Part shown: piece after piece, positions 1 through 5,658 of the stretch | Position numbering within the stretch: position 1 is the stretch's first letter | Layout: every line of letters begins with the position of its first letter | NCBI GenBank assembly: GCA_964650975.1 | Contig: CAZYWA010000501.1 | Coordinates: forward strand, 1-5,980 | DNA: 5,980 bases | Origin: CAZYWA01 sp964650975 [NCBI: uncultured bacterium] | GTDB lineage: Bacteria; JADJOY01 | Direction: 5' to 3' | The notes under the pieces: generated by a model | What the model was told of the DNA's origin: nothing | The model's database searches: none | Seen by the model: the letters and a program-made list of their open reading frames with translations, nothing else | Made by a program: the position numbers and the translations under genes

Positions 1-21
1 CCCCCGCCCCGCACGCCTCGG

Positions 22-285
22 TCATCCCCGCTGCCGGATCGATCTCTGGCTGGGCACCCGGCGCGGATCACGGAACGGAGGCTCGCGAGGCACGACGGCG
101 GCTTCGAAGGCGAATTCCCGGGCTCGGATGCGCTCGTCGATCACCAGCGAGCCCCAGACCTGGTCCGCGACCGCTCCGAGCCAGGCCCACACGCCCTTCC
201 GTCCCGCACGCTCCACGGGGTGTGGGTCACCGCGGGCGGTGGATGCAGCATTCGATCGTGAATGGGTGAGCCTCAAGTCGTTCAT
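22..285 (-). CDS. Small hypothetical protein, 87 aa
   Basis: I do not recognise this protein. The frame stays open upstream to 519, but I chose the ATG at 283-285. It is preceded by GAGGGAG (292-298, read on the minus strand) six bases upstream, whereas the upstream ATGs lack such a site. From about residue 25 to 65 nearly all codons end in G or C, as expected for a real gene here. That stretch has a Trp-rich, partly hydrophobic part (GVWAWLGAVADQVWGSLVID) followed by a charged part. The C-terminal 20 residues are basic and low in complexity. No signal peptide or catalytic motif is visible. It lies on the same strand as the O-antigen ligase, about 300 bp downstream of it, so it may be a separate transcript. 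It could be a chance frame in high-GC DNA. Confidence 0.4.
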   Translation of the reverse strand: MNDLRLTHSRSNAASTARGDPHPVERAGRKGVWAWLGAVADQVWGSLVIDERIRAREFAFEAAVVPREPPFRDPRRVPSQRSIRQRG

Positions 286-591
286 CTCGGTCTCCCTCGA
301 CCAGTCCAGGGCAGCCTCGCCGGGCATCTGGTCTGTAAGCAACAAACCAAGATAAGCGCCGTGATGCGCATTGGCAAAGGACCGGTTTCCCGCGTCTCGG
401 AAGGGTCCAGGTCTCGGCTGCGCAGCCGCGCTTGGTGCGCGGCGCGGGACCGAGCGATACCGGCTCGGGCGTGAAGCATTTTGGAGATCGGGTGCCGGAT
501 CGCCGGCGCCCCAGGCCACGGGTCGCGTGCGAGGAAATCGCGCGGCTCGCCCCGGCTCTGCCGGTGCAGGTGCGTCCGGCGTTGGATCGGC
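286..591. other. Intergenic stretch between the ligase and the small ORF
   Basis: No convincing gene is seen. The stretch is GC-rich and contains a hairpin at 491-510 (listed separately), a perfect 12-bp palindrome GGCTGCGCAGCC at 416-427, and a 6-bp inverted repeat CCGAGC/GCTCGG at 450-455 and 463-468. The right half of the open frame that continues upstream of the small ORF reads as low-complexity Arg/Pro/Ala sequence, which is typical of non-coding high-GC DNA. Confidence 0.5.
491..510 (-). terminator. GC-rich hairpin downstream of the ligase, possible terminator
   Basis: GGTGCCGG (491-498) and CCGGCGCC (503-510) form an 8-bp stem around a 4-base loop, with one non-Watson-Crick position. 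The hairpin starts about 80 bases past the ligase stop codon. It has no T-tract on the minus strand, so intrinsic termination is doubtful. It could instead be an RNA-stabilising 3' end or chance structure in GC-rich DNA. Confidence 0.25.
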
Positions 592-1992
592 TCAGCCGGA
601 GGCGAGCGGCAAGCTGGGAGTCTCGGCCCCGGCAGGTGCCGGTGGCAGAGTCGAGCGGAACGGGTACTCGTGGTTCAACGAGCGGTTCACCTCGTCGAGA
701 GCGACCGCGAGCCCCATGACGAGATAGCCGAGCTCGTCGCCGAGCAAGGGGTAGCCGAACTGAGTCACGAGGTGCGCGGCCAGCGCGCCGGCGAGTCCCA
801 CCGAGGCGTAGTGGACGTAGTCGTTCGCCGGGTGGCGCATGCAACGCCACAGGATCACGGTCACCGATCCGAAGATCGAGAGGAAGAAGATCAGGCCTAT
901 GGTTCCTTGCTCGGCCCATACCGCGAGGTAGCCGTTGTGCATCACGATCGGGGTGCGGTTCGCCTCCGGCACGAACTCGGCGTACTTGTAGTAGAGGCCG
1001 ACGAAGTTCCCGACTCCGACACCCATCACCGGATGGTCGTGAATCATCTTGACCGCCATCTTGGACATCGCGATGCGCCACGCGGTCGAGACCTCGGCCT
1101 TGTGCTCCTTGCCGAGGATGCGCTCGAGCGGCGCTCCCAGCATCGCGCCCAGCGCCAGCGCCGCCACCACCGACACGACGGCGAGTTGCGCCTTGTGGCG
1201 GATCTTCGCGAACCAGAAGAAGAGCAGCACCCCCACCAGCATCCCCCCCATGCCGGTTCGAGTACCGGTGCCGAGGCAGTTCACGATGGTGAGCATCACG
1301 AAGCCCCAGCCCACGATCTTGAGCCAGCGACGCCGCACCAGGAACGGCACCGCCAGGCTCAGCGGGGCGTAGACCGCCCAGTGGACGCCATGCATGCCCG
1401 TGTCGCCCGAAAAGCTCGCGATGCGGTAGCGGCCCGATTCCGATTTGTAGAGGTTCTTCTGCTTGGCGAGCGCCTCGGGAGCCAGCGGCGTCTGGATGCG
1501 GCCCTTCATGATCAGATGGCCGGTGAGCGCTTCGTAGATGCCGCCCAGGGAGCTCGGCACCGTGCCGATCAGCAGCGCGGCGAGGCACCACTTGAACACC
1601 CGTGGCTTGGCCTGGATGACCCCGATGATCAGCAGGTAGAGCAGGTACAAGCTCACGCCCTGGATCAGGAACTGGGTGAAATAAGGCCGGTAAGGCGCGA
1701 TCGTGAGCGTCGAAAACGCCACGAAGATCGAGCCCAGCAAGAACACGCTGGTGCTGCGACCGAACAGCACCCGCAGGATGTACTGGTCTTGCGACAGGAT
1801 CGTGCGGACCGCCCACCATGCAAGGCCGAGCAGGATGAAGATCTTGGCGACGGTCAACCCGCCCGCGAGTGACCCATGCGAGTGCTTGAGGAGGCCTATC
1901 GCCTCGAGAGGCAGCGTGAGAAACACGATCATCAGCAGCCACTGCTCGATCTGGAACGGGCGGTCCTTGGTGGGCGTCCAAGATGTCGGCAT
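592..1992 (-). CDS. O-antigen ligase / polymerase family membrane protein (Wzy_C)
   Basis: Likely a 466-residue integral inner-membrane protein that transfers or polymerises undecaprenyl-linked glycan at the periplasmic face, as WaaL/Wzy-type enzymes do. About 12 hydrophobic segments are visible, roughly at residues 17-35, 46-63, 82-98, 107-127, 135-152, 205-219, 225-240, 246-262, 268-287, 363-382, 394-412 and 420-434. Between the ninth and tenth lies the large periplasmic loop (about 288-360) typical of the family. That loop holds a WRIAM...DHPVMGVGVGNF block and HNGYLAVWAEQGTIG (352-366). The latter fits the WaaL signature H[NSQ]X9GXX[GTY] exactly, with His352 as the expected catalytic residue. 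GTRTGMGG at 242-249 corresponds to the conserved Arg segment of the family. Length is normal. The ATG at 1992 has only a weak Shine-Dalgarno sequence. The C-terminal 30 residues are Pro/Ala-rich. Ligase, Wzy polymerase or exopolysaccharide polymerase cannot be told apart from sequence. Confidence 0.9.
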   Translation of the reverse strand: MPTSWTPTKDRPFQIEQWLLMIVFLTLPLEAIGLLKHSHGSLAGGLTVAKIFILLGLAWWAVRTILSQDQYILRVLFGRSTSVFLLGSIFVAFSTLTIAPYRPYFTQFLIQGVSLYLLYLLIIGVIQAKPRVFKWCLAALLIGTVPSSLGGIYEALTGHLIMKGRIQTPLAPEALAKQKNLYKSESGRYRIASFSGDTGMHGVHWAVYAPLSLAVPFLVRRRWLKIVGWGFVMLTIVNCLGTGTRTGMGGMLVGVLLFFWFAKIRHKAQLAVVSVVAALALGAMLGAPLERILGKEHKAEVSTAWRIAMSKMAVKMIHDHPVMGVGVGNFVGLYYKYAEFVPEANRTPIVMHNGYLAVWAEQGTIGLIFFLSIFGSVTVILWRCMRHPANDYVHYASVGLAGALAAHLVTQFGYPLLGDELGYLVMGLAVALDEVNRSLNHEYPFRSTLPPAPAGAETPSLPLASG

Positions 1993-2034
1993 GGTCGGGC
2001 CTAGCTCACGTCGCAGAGGGGCTGCTTCGGCCTC

Positions 2035-2043
2035 GTTTTAGCA
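2035..2043 (-). promoter_or_regulatory. Possible extended -10 promoter element for the ligase gene
   Basis: Read on the minus strand this is TGCTAAAAC, an extended -10-like element (TGn plus TAAAAC, 4 of 6 matches to TATAAT), lying in an AT-rich patch about 43 bases upstream of the ligase ATG. No good -35 hexamer lies 17 bases further upstream (GGCGTG). The patch sits inside a small inverted repeat, CTCGT (2032-2036) and ACGAG (2043-2047), so it could instead be only a hairpin. Confidence 0.2.
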
Positions 2044-2086
2044 CGAGCGTCGATGGCCACGCCCATGCCAGCTCGGGCGAGTCGCG

Positions 2087-2137
2087 TCGTCCACCGCACC
2101 GGGATCCACCCCCGAGTGGACGAGGGGATTGCTCCCC
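2087..2137. repeat. Cluster of inverted repeats in the divergent intergenic region
   Basis: TCGTCCAC (2087-2094) and GTGGACGA (2116-2123) are a perfect 8-bp inverted repeat with a 21-base spacer. A second arm, TCCAC (2105-2109), can pair with the same right arm (GTGGA, 2116-2120), so the two stems exclude each other. Directly after it, GGGGA (2124-2128) and TCCCC (2133-2137) form a third stem with a 4-base loop. The cluster lies about 140-190 bases upstream of the radical SAM start and 95-145 bases upstream of the ligase start. It may be an operator or leader structure; chance pairing in GC-rich DNA cannot be excluded. Confidence 0.35.
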
Positions 2138-2260
2138 GCTTACTCTGGTAGCAGGCGTGGCAGATCCCCCCGCGCGGTGACGTCCAGTCGCTGCAGCCAC
2201 ACGTCGACCTAGCCCCGGACGCCCAGGCGTGCCGGCTCGGGGTAGGACGGTGTTCCGCTC

Positions 2261-2267
2261 AAGGAGG
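2261..2267 (+). promoter_or_regulatory. Shine-Dalgarno site of the radical SAM gene
   Basis: AAGGAGG lies eight bases before the GTG at 2276. It is a near-perfect anti-16S match and fixes the start at GTG rather than at a later ATG. Confidence 0.85.
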
Positions 2268-2275
2268 AAGTCACA

Positions 2276-3373
2276 GTGGAGTCGATTCTTTACGGAACCA
2301 ACCGTCAGAGCCCGCTCGCACGCATCAAGCGCCACTGGTACACCGCTGCACGCCACGCCACCCCGCGGAAGGTCTGGAACCTGGCGCTCATCAGCGCGCA
2401 GTACTGGATGAGACGGCCGGTGGTGAAGGGCTGGCCGGTCATCCTGAAGGTGGAGCCCACGAGCCGGTGCAACCTCGCGTGCAAGGGGTGCGCGGCGCAT
2501 GGAATGGACTTCCCGCTGGTGATCGGGGACATGAAGCTCGAGACCTTCCAGAAGCTGGTCGACGAGGTCGGGCCGTACCTGTTCAAGATGAGCCTCTACA
2601 TCACCGGGGAGCCGCTCATCAATCGCAACGTCTACAAGATGATCCGGTACGCGACGGACCACAACATCGGCACCGTGATCTCCACCAACTTCCATCCGTT
2701 CAACGAAGCGCGCGCCGCGGAGATGATCGATTCGGGACTCTCGCACATCGTGGTCTGCCTCGACGGCAGTAGCCAGGAGACGTACGCGTCGTACCGGGTC
2801 AACGGCGACGTGAACCTGGTGCTCAAGAACCTGGAGATCCTGAAGCGAGCGAAGGAGCAGGCGGGCACCAAGCTTCCGTTCCTCGAGATCCAGACGGTTC
2901 GCCTTCCGCAGAACCAGCACGAAATGCCGGAGATCGAGCGGATTGCACGCGAGATGGGTGCGGACCGGCTCACCGTGCGCGCGGACTTCCGCGAGTACAC
3001 CCCCGCCGGGCACGACCAGACGTGTTTCTGGCTCTGGTACACCGCGCTGGTCGCTCCGGACGGTGCCGTGACGCCGTGCTGCCCCGCCACGTGGTCGACC
3101 GACGCCCGTCGGTACTTCGGTTCGACCCAGGAGACGAGCTTCGCCGAGATCTGGAATGGACCGAGTTACGTCAAGGCGCGGCGGGTGTTCGGCCGTGATC
3201 GCTCGGCGGATATGTCCGACTCGCTGTGCTTCGGATGCGACATCTTCCGCACACCCGCCACCATCGCGAGCGAGTCGCTCTCGTCCGGGTTGCAGACGCC
3301 GCTCCGCGCGACCCTCGGCCCGGTCGAGGAAGACCACGTCATCTCGTCGGCCGACGGCGGACTGAGCGCGTAG
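2276..3373 (+). CDS. Radical SAM/SPASM domain protein
   Basis: A 365-residue radical SAM enzyme of unknown substrate. It would cleave S-adenosylmethionine at a [4Fe-4S] cluster to start radical chemistry in the cytoplasm. The cluster motif is CNLACKGC (Cys65, Cys69, Cys72; CX3CX2C) after the VEPTSR strand. GEP at 111-113 is the SAM-binding GGE-like motif, and the partial TIM barrel spans about 56-225. A C-terminal SPASM region (about 250-325) supplies auxiliary-cluster cysteines Cys250, Cys268/Cys269, Cys318 and Cys321, with the usual 'dG.v.pCC' and 'EIWNGPSY' signatures between them. The basic N-terminal 50 residues have no signal peptide. Start is GTG with a strong ribosome binding site. 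It is divergent from the O-antigen ligase, which suggests a glycan-related role. Peptide (RiPP) maturation is the other common role of SPASM proteins, but no precursor peptide is seen. The last 40 residues look unstructured. Confidence 0.92.
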   Translation: MESILYGTNRQSPLARIKRHWYTAARHATPRKVWNLALISAQYWMRRPVVKGWPVILKVEPTSRCNLACKGCAAHGMDFPLVIGDMKLETFQKLVDEVGPYLFKMSLYITGEPLINRNVYKMIRYATDHNIGTVISTNFHPFNEARAAEMIDSGLSHIVVCLDGSSQETYASYRVNGDVNLVLKNLEILKRAKEQAGTKLPFLEIQTVRLPQNQHEMPEIERIAREMGADRLTVRADFREYTPAGHDQTCFWLWYTALVAPDGAVTPCCPATWSTDARRYFGSTQETSFAEIWNGPSYVKARRVFGRDRSADMSDSLCFGCDIFRTPATIASESLSSGLQTPLRATLGPVEEDHVISSADGGLSA

Positions 3374-3390
3374 GCGCCGTCCACGCGCGA

Positions 3391-3408
3391 CTGAGGCCCG
3401 AGGCTCAG
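3391..3408. terminator. Weak hairpin between convergent genes
   Basis: CTGAG (3391-3395) and CTCAG (3404-3408) form a 5-bp stem in the 31-bp gap between the radical SAM stop (3371-3373) and the convergent propeller gene stop (3405-3407). The right arm overlaps that stop codon. It could act in both directions, but there is no T-tract, so the call is tentative. Confidence 0.25.
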
Positions 3409-5009
3409 GGCGAAACCACGACGCTCCAGCCGGTCGTGGTGCCGCTTTCGAAGCCGTCGGCGAAGAGAGCTCCGAAGAGAATCTCCACCGCGCCGGCGAA
3501 AGCCTGTCCGCTCACGCTCTTTCCACGCGCGCCGACGACCAGATCCGCCCACCCATCGCCGTCGAAGTCGGCGAGCGCGAGTGCGGAGCCCCACGAGTCG
3601 GATGCTGCTGCGGGCGCCACCTTGAAGCCCGATTTCTCGCCGAACGCCTGCACCGCTCCGTCGCCGCCCTTCCGCAGCAAGTGCACGAAGCCCGTGTCCT
3701 GGCCGGCATTCGAGTCCTCGTTCGGAACCCCCACGGCCAGATCCTCGGGAGCGAGACCACCCGAAGCGCGGGTGCCGCCCGGGATCCCAGCGGCGAGCAC
3801 CAGACCGAAGTGGTCGTCGTCTTCGGACGTCTCGCCGCTTCCCGACTGCGTGAGCACGGTCACGCTGCTGCTGGAATCGATCCCGGCCGCGCTGCCGTGC
3901 GCGACCATCACCTCACCCGCACCCGGGTGGGACGGGTGCCCGAAGACGGATTTGCCGGGAATACCCACGGCGAGGTCCGCGTAGCAGTCCGACTGCGCGC
4001 AGCTCGTCGAGTCTCCGTCGAAGTCTCCGGCGGCCAGCGAGTTTCCGAACGAGTCACCGGTCCCGAGCGTACCGCCCAGGTCCGCCTCGGATAGAAGGTG
4101 ATCGCCGGAAGTCGTCAACCCCGCAGCCGAGCCACGTAGCACGTGCACCTGACCGGCCGCGACCACGCCCGAGACGGTGCGGCCCGGTGCACCGATGGCG
4201 AGATCCGGGTATCCGTCGCCGTCGTAGTCGCCCACGGCGAGCGCGAAGCCCATCGAGTCGCCGGTGCCTGGCACGCCGCCGAGCCCGCCCTGGCCCGCGA
4301 TGAAGCTCTGTGCGTTGTCGGTCCGAAGGCCTCCGGCGCCGCCGTAGAAGGCGTGCGCCATGCCGGCGGCGAGTGTGGAGAAGTCATTCTCGTTGGGAAC
4401 GCCCACGGCGAGGTCCGCGAATCCATCGTCGTTGAAGTTGCCGGCCGCCAGGGCACCGCCGAACCCGTCGTTCGCCTCCGGGCTCGAGCCGGTCGTATCG
4501 AGCTGTGTGATCGACTGCTTTGGCTCGAAGCAGGAGCAGGCCGGCACGTACTCGTAGACGAAAGCGGCCCCGGCCTTTGGCGCGGATCCTGGAGGACCGG
4601 GCAGACTCACGTCGGTCTCAGGCGCTCCGATCGCGATCTCGTCGCGGCCGTCGCCATCGAAGTCGCCAACGGCCAGCGCAGCCCCGAATTTGCGGGCGCT
4701 GCCGCCTGGCACTTCCGCCCAGAACGTCAATCTTCGTTCCGCCCCGGCGCCACGGAAGAACGTGACACTTCCCACGTCCGTCACATTGCCTGGGTCAGGC
4801 GTCCACCCCGGCGCACCCACGGCGAGGTCCTCGCTGCCATCGCCGTCGAAGTCGCCAACCGCGACCACCGCGCCGAAGGACGCCGACGCCGAGGGCGTGG
4901 ATTGAGTCAAGAGAATGTTCCGCTGCTCCCACACCTGCGCGCTCGCGCGCGAGCAAACGAGGAACGCGCACCCGGCGGCGACGGTGGCTACGCGGCTGGT
5001 GAAGCTCAT
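3405..5009 (-). CDS. Secreted seven-bladed FG-GAP (integrin alpha-like) beta-propeller protein
   Basis: A 534-residue exported protein. Residues 1-24 are a Sec signal peptide: MSFTSR, a hydrophobic core, then ASA before Gln25 as the signal peptidase I site. Seven FG-GAP repeats follow, starting near residues 45, 108, 183, 253, 321, 401 and 473 (period 63-80), enough for one closed propeller. Blades 1, 2, 4 and 7 carry a full DxDGDG calcium loop followed by 'DLAVGAP' or a variant. Blade 3 has NFNDDG, blade 5 has an insertion, and blade 6 has lost the acidic loop. The tail LFADGFESG...WSVVVSP ends at the stop. Such propellers usually bind ligands or other proteins at the surface; no enzyme motif is seen. 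I chose the ATG at 5007-5009 because it puts the signal peptide first. The frame stays open to a TTG at 5129, but that would add 40 basic residues encoded inside a DNA repeat. No clear Shine-Dalgarno precedes 5009. It is convergent with the radical SAM gene. Confidence 0.9.
   Translation of the reverse strand: MSFTSRVATVAAGCAFLVCSRASAQVWEQRNILLTQSTPSASASFGAVVAVGDFDGDGSEDLAVGAPGWTPDPGNVTDVGSVTFFRGAGAERRLTFWAEVPGGSARKFGAALAVGDFDGDGRDEIAIGAPETDVSLPGPPGSAPKAGAAFVYEYVPACSCFEPKQSITQLDTTGSSPEANDGFGGALAAGNFNDDGFADLAVGVPNENDFSTLAAGMAHAFYGGAGGLRTDNAQSFIAGQGGLGGVPGTGDSMGFALAVGDYDGDGYPDLAIGAPGRTVSGVVAAGQVHVLRGSAAGLTTSGDHLLSEADLGGTLGTGDSFGNSLAAGDFDGDSTSCAQSDCYADLAVGIPGKSVFGHPSHPGAGEVMVAHGSAAGIDSSSSVTVLTQSGSGETSEDDDHFGLVLAAGIPGGTRASGGLAPEDLAVGVPNEDSNAGQDTGFVHLLRKGGDGAVQAFGEKSGFKVAPAAASDSWGSALALADFDGDGWADLVVGARGKSVSGQAFAGAVEILFGALFADGFESGTTTGWSVVVSP
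3408..3467 (-). other. C-terminal LFADGFESG tail motif of the propeller protein
   Basis: These are the last 20 residues of the propeller protein, LFADGFESGTTTGWSVVVSP. The 24 bases at 3441-3464 match 5460-5483 on the opposite strand at 23 positions, where they encode the same tail at the end of a broken gene. The motif has no transmembrane helix or Arg cluster, so it is not a PEP-CTERM-type sorting signal. It may be a conserved C-terminal tag or the first strand of a lost jelly-roll domain. Confidence 0.6.
3522..4877 (-). repeat. Seven FG-GAP coding repeats
   Basis: This is the DNA encoding the seven blades. Similar short blocks reading on the plus strand like 'CCGTCGCCGTCGAAGTCG' recur near 3553, 4015, 4213, 4425, 4651 and 4839, each encoding a calcium loop (F-D-G-D-G-x). 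They are protein-coding repeats about 190-240 bp apart, not a CRISPR array. Blade 6 (near 3740-3810) lacks the block. Confidence 0.85.
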
Positions 5010-5017
5010 GACGGCTG

Positions 5018-5181
5018 ACGCGTCGAGCCACGACCTTCGCTTCCACCTGGTGCTGCCGATGGGCGGTCCCCACCTCCCAGCGAGCCATCTCCGCTCGAAT
5101 CGCGCACCCGTTCCGCGCTTTTCGCTCAAAACGCCCTCATTTCACGCGATCCACGAGGATTTTCAAGGGCTAGTTGTCTCA
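5018..5181. repeat. Diverged direct repeat, copy 1
   Basis: This matches 5613-5781 in direct orientation. It contains two perfect blocks, 5087-5105 (19 bases) and 5123-5153 (31 bases), each exactly 601 bases left of its partner. Weaker similarity extends left, with small gaps, through CGTCGAG...CCACGAC (5021-5034), almost to the start codon of the propeller gene. The propeller promoter and 5' leader must therefore lie in or beyond this repeat. Near its right end, GCCCT (5133-5137 region) can pair with AGGGC (5166-5170). Confidence 0.8.
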
Positions 5182-5203
5182 AATTCAGAGGGCTACTTGT
5201 CTC
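5166..5203. repeat. Short tandem repeat AGGGCTA(G/C)TTGTCTC, possible mobile-element end
   Basis: AGGGCTAGTTGTCTC (5166-5180) is followed 23 bases later by AGGGCTACTTGTCTC (5189-5203), with 14 of 15 bases identical. A more diverged third copy, AGGGCGAGTTTTCTT, sits at 5767-5781 at the end of the second long repeat. The surrounding 80 bases are clearly more AT-rich than the rest of the window. Spaced short repeats like these resemble transposase-binding sites at the ends of some insertion sequences, but no transposase gene or target duplication is seen. Confidence 0.4.
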
Positions 5204-5375
5204 GTTTTGTAGAGTCTGTCTGTGATGCCCAGCGAGTGTGCGTGACCCTCAATGCGGCCCGGCCGCGAACGTGCTGTCTCCGTGACCCAGGAATGCTCAC
5301 CGCGCTTGCCATCGAAACGCCCGACCTGGCAGCGAGACTACCACCACCCTTGGCGCGGTGAGCCTACGGAAGCGT
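5204..5375. other. Non-coding or decayed stretch
   Basis: No intact gene is recognisable. The plus-strand frame that leads into the downstream tail fragment is open from 5286, but its first 30 residues do not look like protein. A 6-bp inverted repeat with a one-base spacer, GCGGCC (5254-5259) and GGCCGC (5261-5266), is present. Confidence 0.4.
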
Positions 5376-5516
5376 TGCTCGATCGATCCTAGCTTTCCAG
5401 ATGCGAGCAGCTACACCGTCTTGGTGAGCCCAGGCATCACGCAACAGGGGGCACCGCTGTTCGCCGACGGCTTCGAGAGCGGCGACCTGACCATGTGGTC
5501 CACCTGGACGCCGTGA
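5376..5516 (+). pseudogene. 3'-end fragment of a secreted-protein gene with the LFADGFESG tail
   Basis: The frame ending at TGA 5514-5516 translates to a protein-like stretch (DASSYTVLVSPG... then LFADGFESGDLTMWSTWTP). It ends with the same C-terminal tail as the propeller protein encoded on the opposite strand at 3405-5009. The frame is open leftwards only to a stop at 5283-5285, and has no plausible start, ribosome binding site or signal peptide. It is therefore a remnant of a longer exported protein whose main domain is gone. I set the left limit where the translation begins to look like protein; the true boundary is uncertain. The protein domain that was lost cannot be identified. Confidence 0.55.
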
Positions 5517-5658
5517 TCGCGCCGTGTCCGGGTACCTGAGCTTCGACTCGACCCCACTCGCCGCCGGCCAGCGCGACGCGCCGCGCGTCGTCGGAGTCCA
5601 CTCCGACGTCGGTGCCGTCGAGTACGCCACGACTTTCGCTCTGGCCCGGTGCTGCTGA
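5491..5658 (+). pseudogene. Fragment of a choice-of-anchor Q / beta-helix protein gene (DVGAVEY)
   Basis: In the frame ending at TGA 5656-5658 the translation includes YLSFDSTPLAAGQRD followed by APRVVGVHSDVGAVEY (about 5533-5625). This closely fits the C-terminal signature of right-handed beta-helix 'choice-of-anchor Q' proteins, usually a DQRG.pR....DIGAxE pattern after the last coil; here DQRG reads GQRD. Such proteins are exported and hundreds of residues long. This frame opens only at 5491 and lacks everything upstream, so it is a remnant. It follows, one frame away, the LFADGFESG fragment. In intact proteins the GAVEY signature would be expected before such a tail, so the two fragments come from different genes or from a rearrangement. 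Confidence 0.55.
5590..5607. repeat. 8-bp inverted repeat in the beta-helix remnant
   Basis: GTCGGAGT (5590-5597) and ACTCCGAC (5600-5607) are perfect inverted arms around a two-base centre. They fall inside the decayed beta-helix fragment, directly left of the second long repeat. The site may be a chance palindrome. Confidence 0.4.

Noticed and set aside
1255-1266. GGTTCGAGTACC, resembling a tRNA T-loop
   Set aside because: It lies inside the ligase coding sequence and has no matching acceptor, D or anticodon arms around it.
227-1981. Long open frame of 584 codons on the minus strand, overlapping the ligase, and a 463-codon plus-strand frame at 481-1872
   Set aside because: Both are shadows of the ligase gene in high-GC DNA. 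Their translations are Arg/His/Pro-rich without domains, while the ligase frame has clear membrane segments and the WaaL motif.
2006-3337. 443-codon minus-strand frame opposite the radical SAM gene
   Set aside because: The plus-strand frame has the full CX3CX2C and SPASM signatures and a strong ribosome binding site. The antisense translation is Arg/Val/His-rich with no recognisable domain.
2276-3373. Radical SAM/SPASM gene as the core of a RiPP peptide-modification cluster
   Set aside because: No short precursor peptide, leader-binding domain, peptidase or transporter is seen in the window. The only small ORF lies about 2 kb away beyond the ligase and has no repeat or leader-like features.
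3522-4877. Recurring short blocks suggesting a CRISPR or satellite array
   Set aside because: The blocks are 190-240 bp apart, imperfect, and in frame as FG-GAP calcium loops, so they are coding repeats.
5010-5129. 40-residue N-terminal extension of the propeller protein starting at TTG 5129
   Set aside because: It would place a signal peptide at residues 41-64 behind a basic stretch. The extension is encoded inside a DNA repeat that also occurs at 5613-5781 without a propeller gene, so the shared MS(E/G)KRGTGARFERR translation is explained by the repeat itself.
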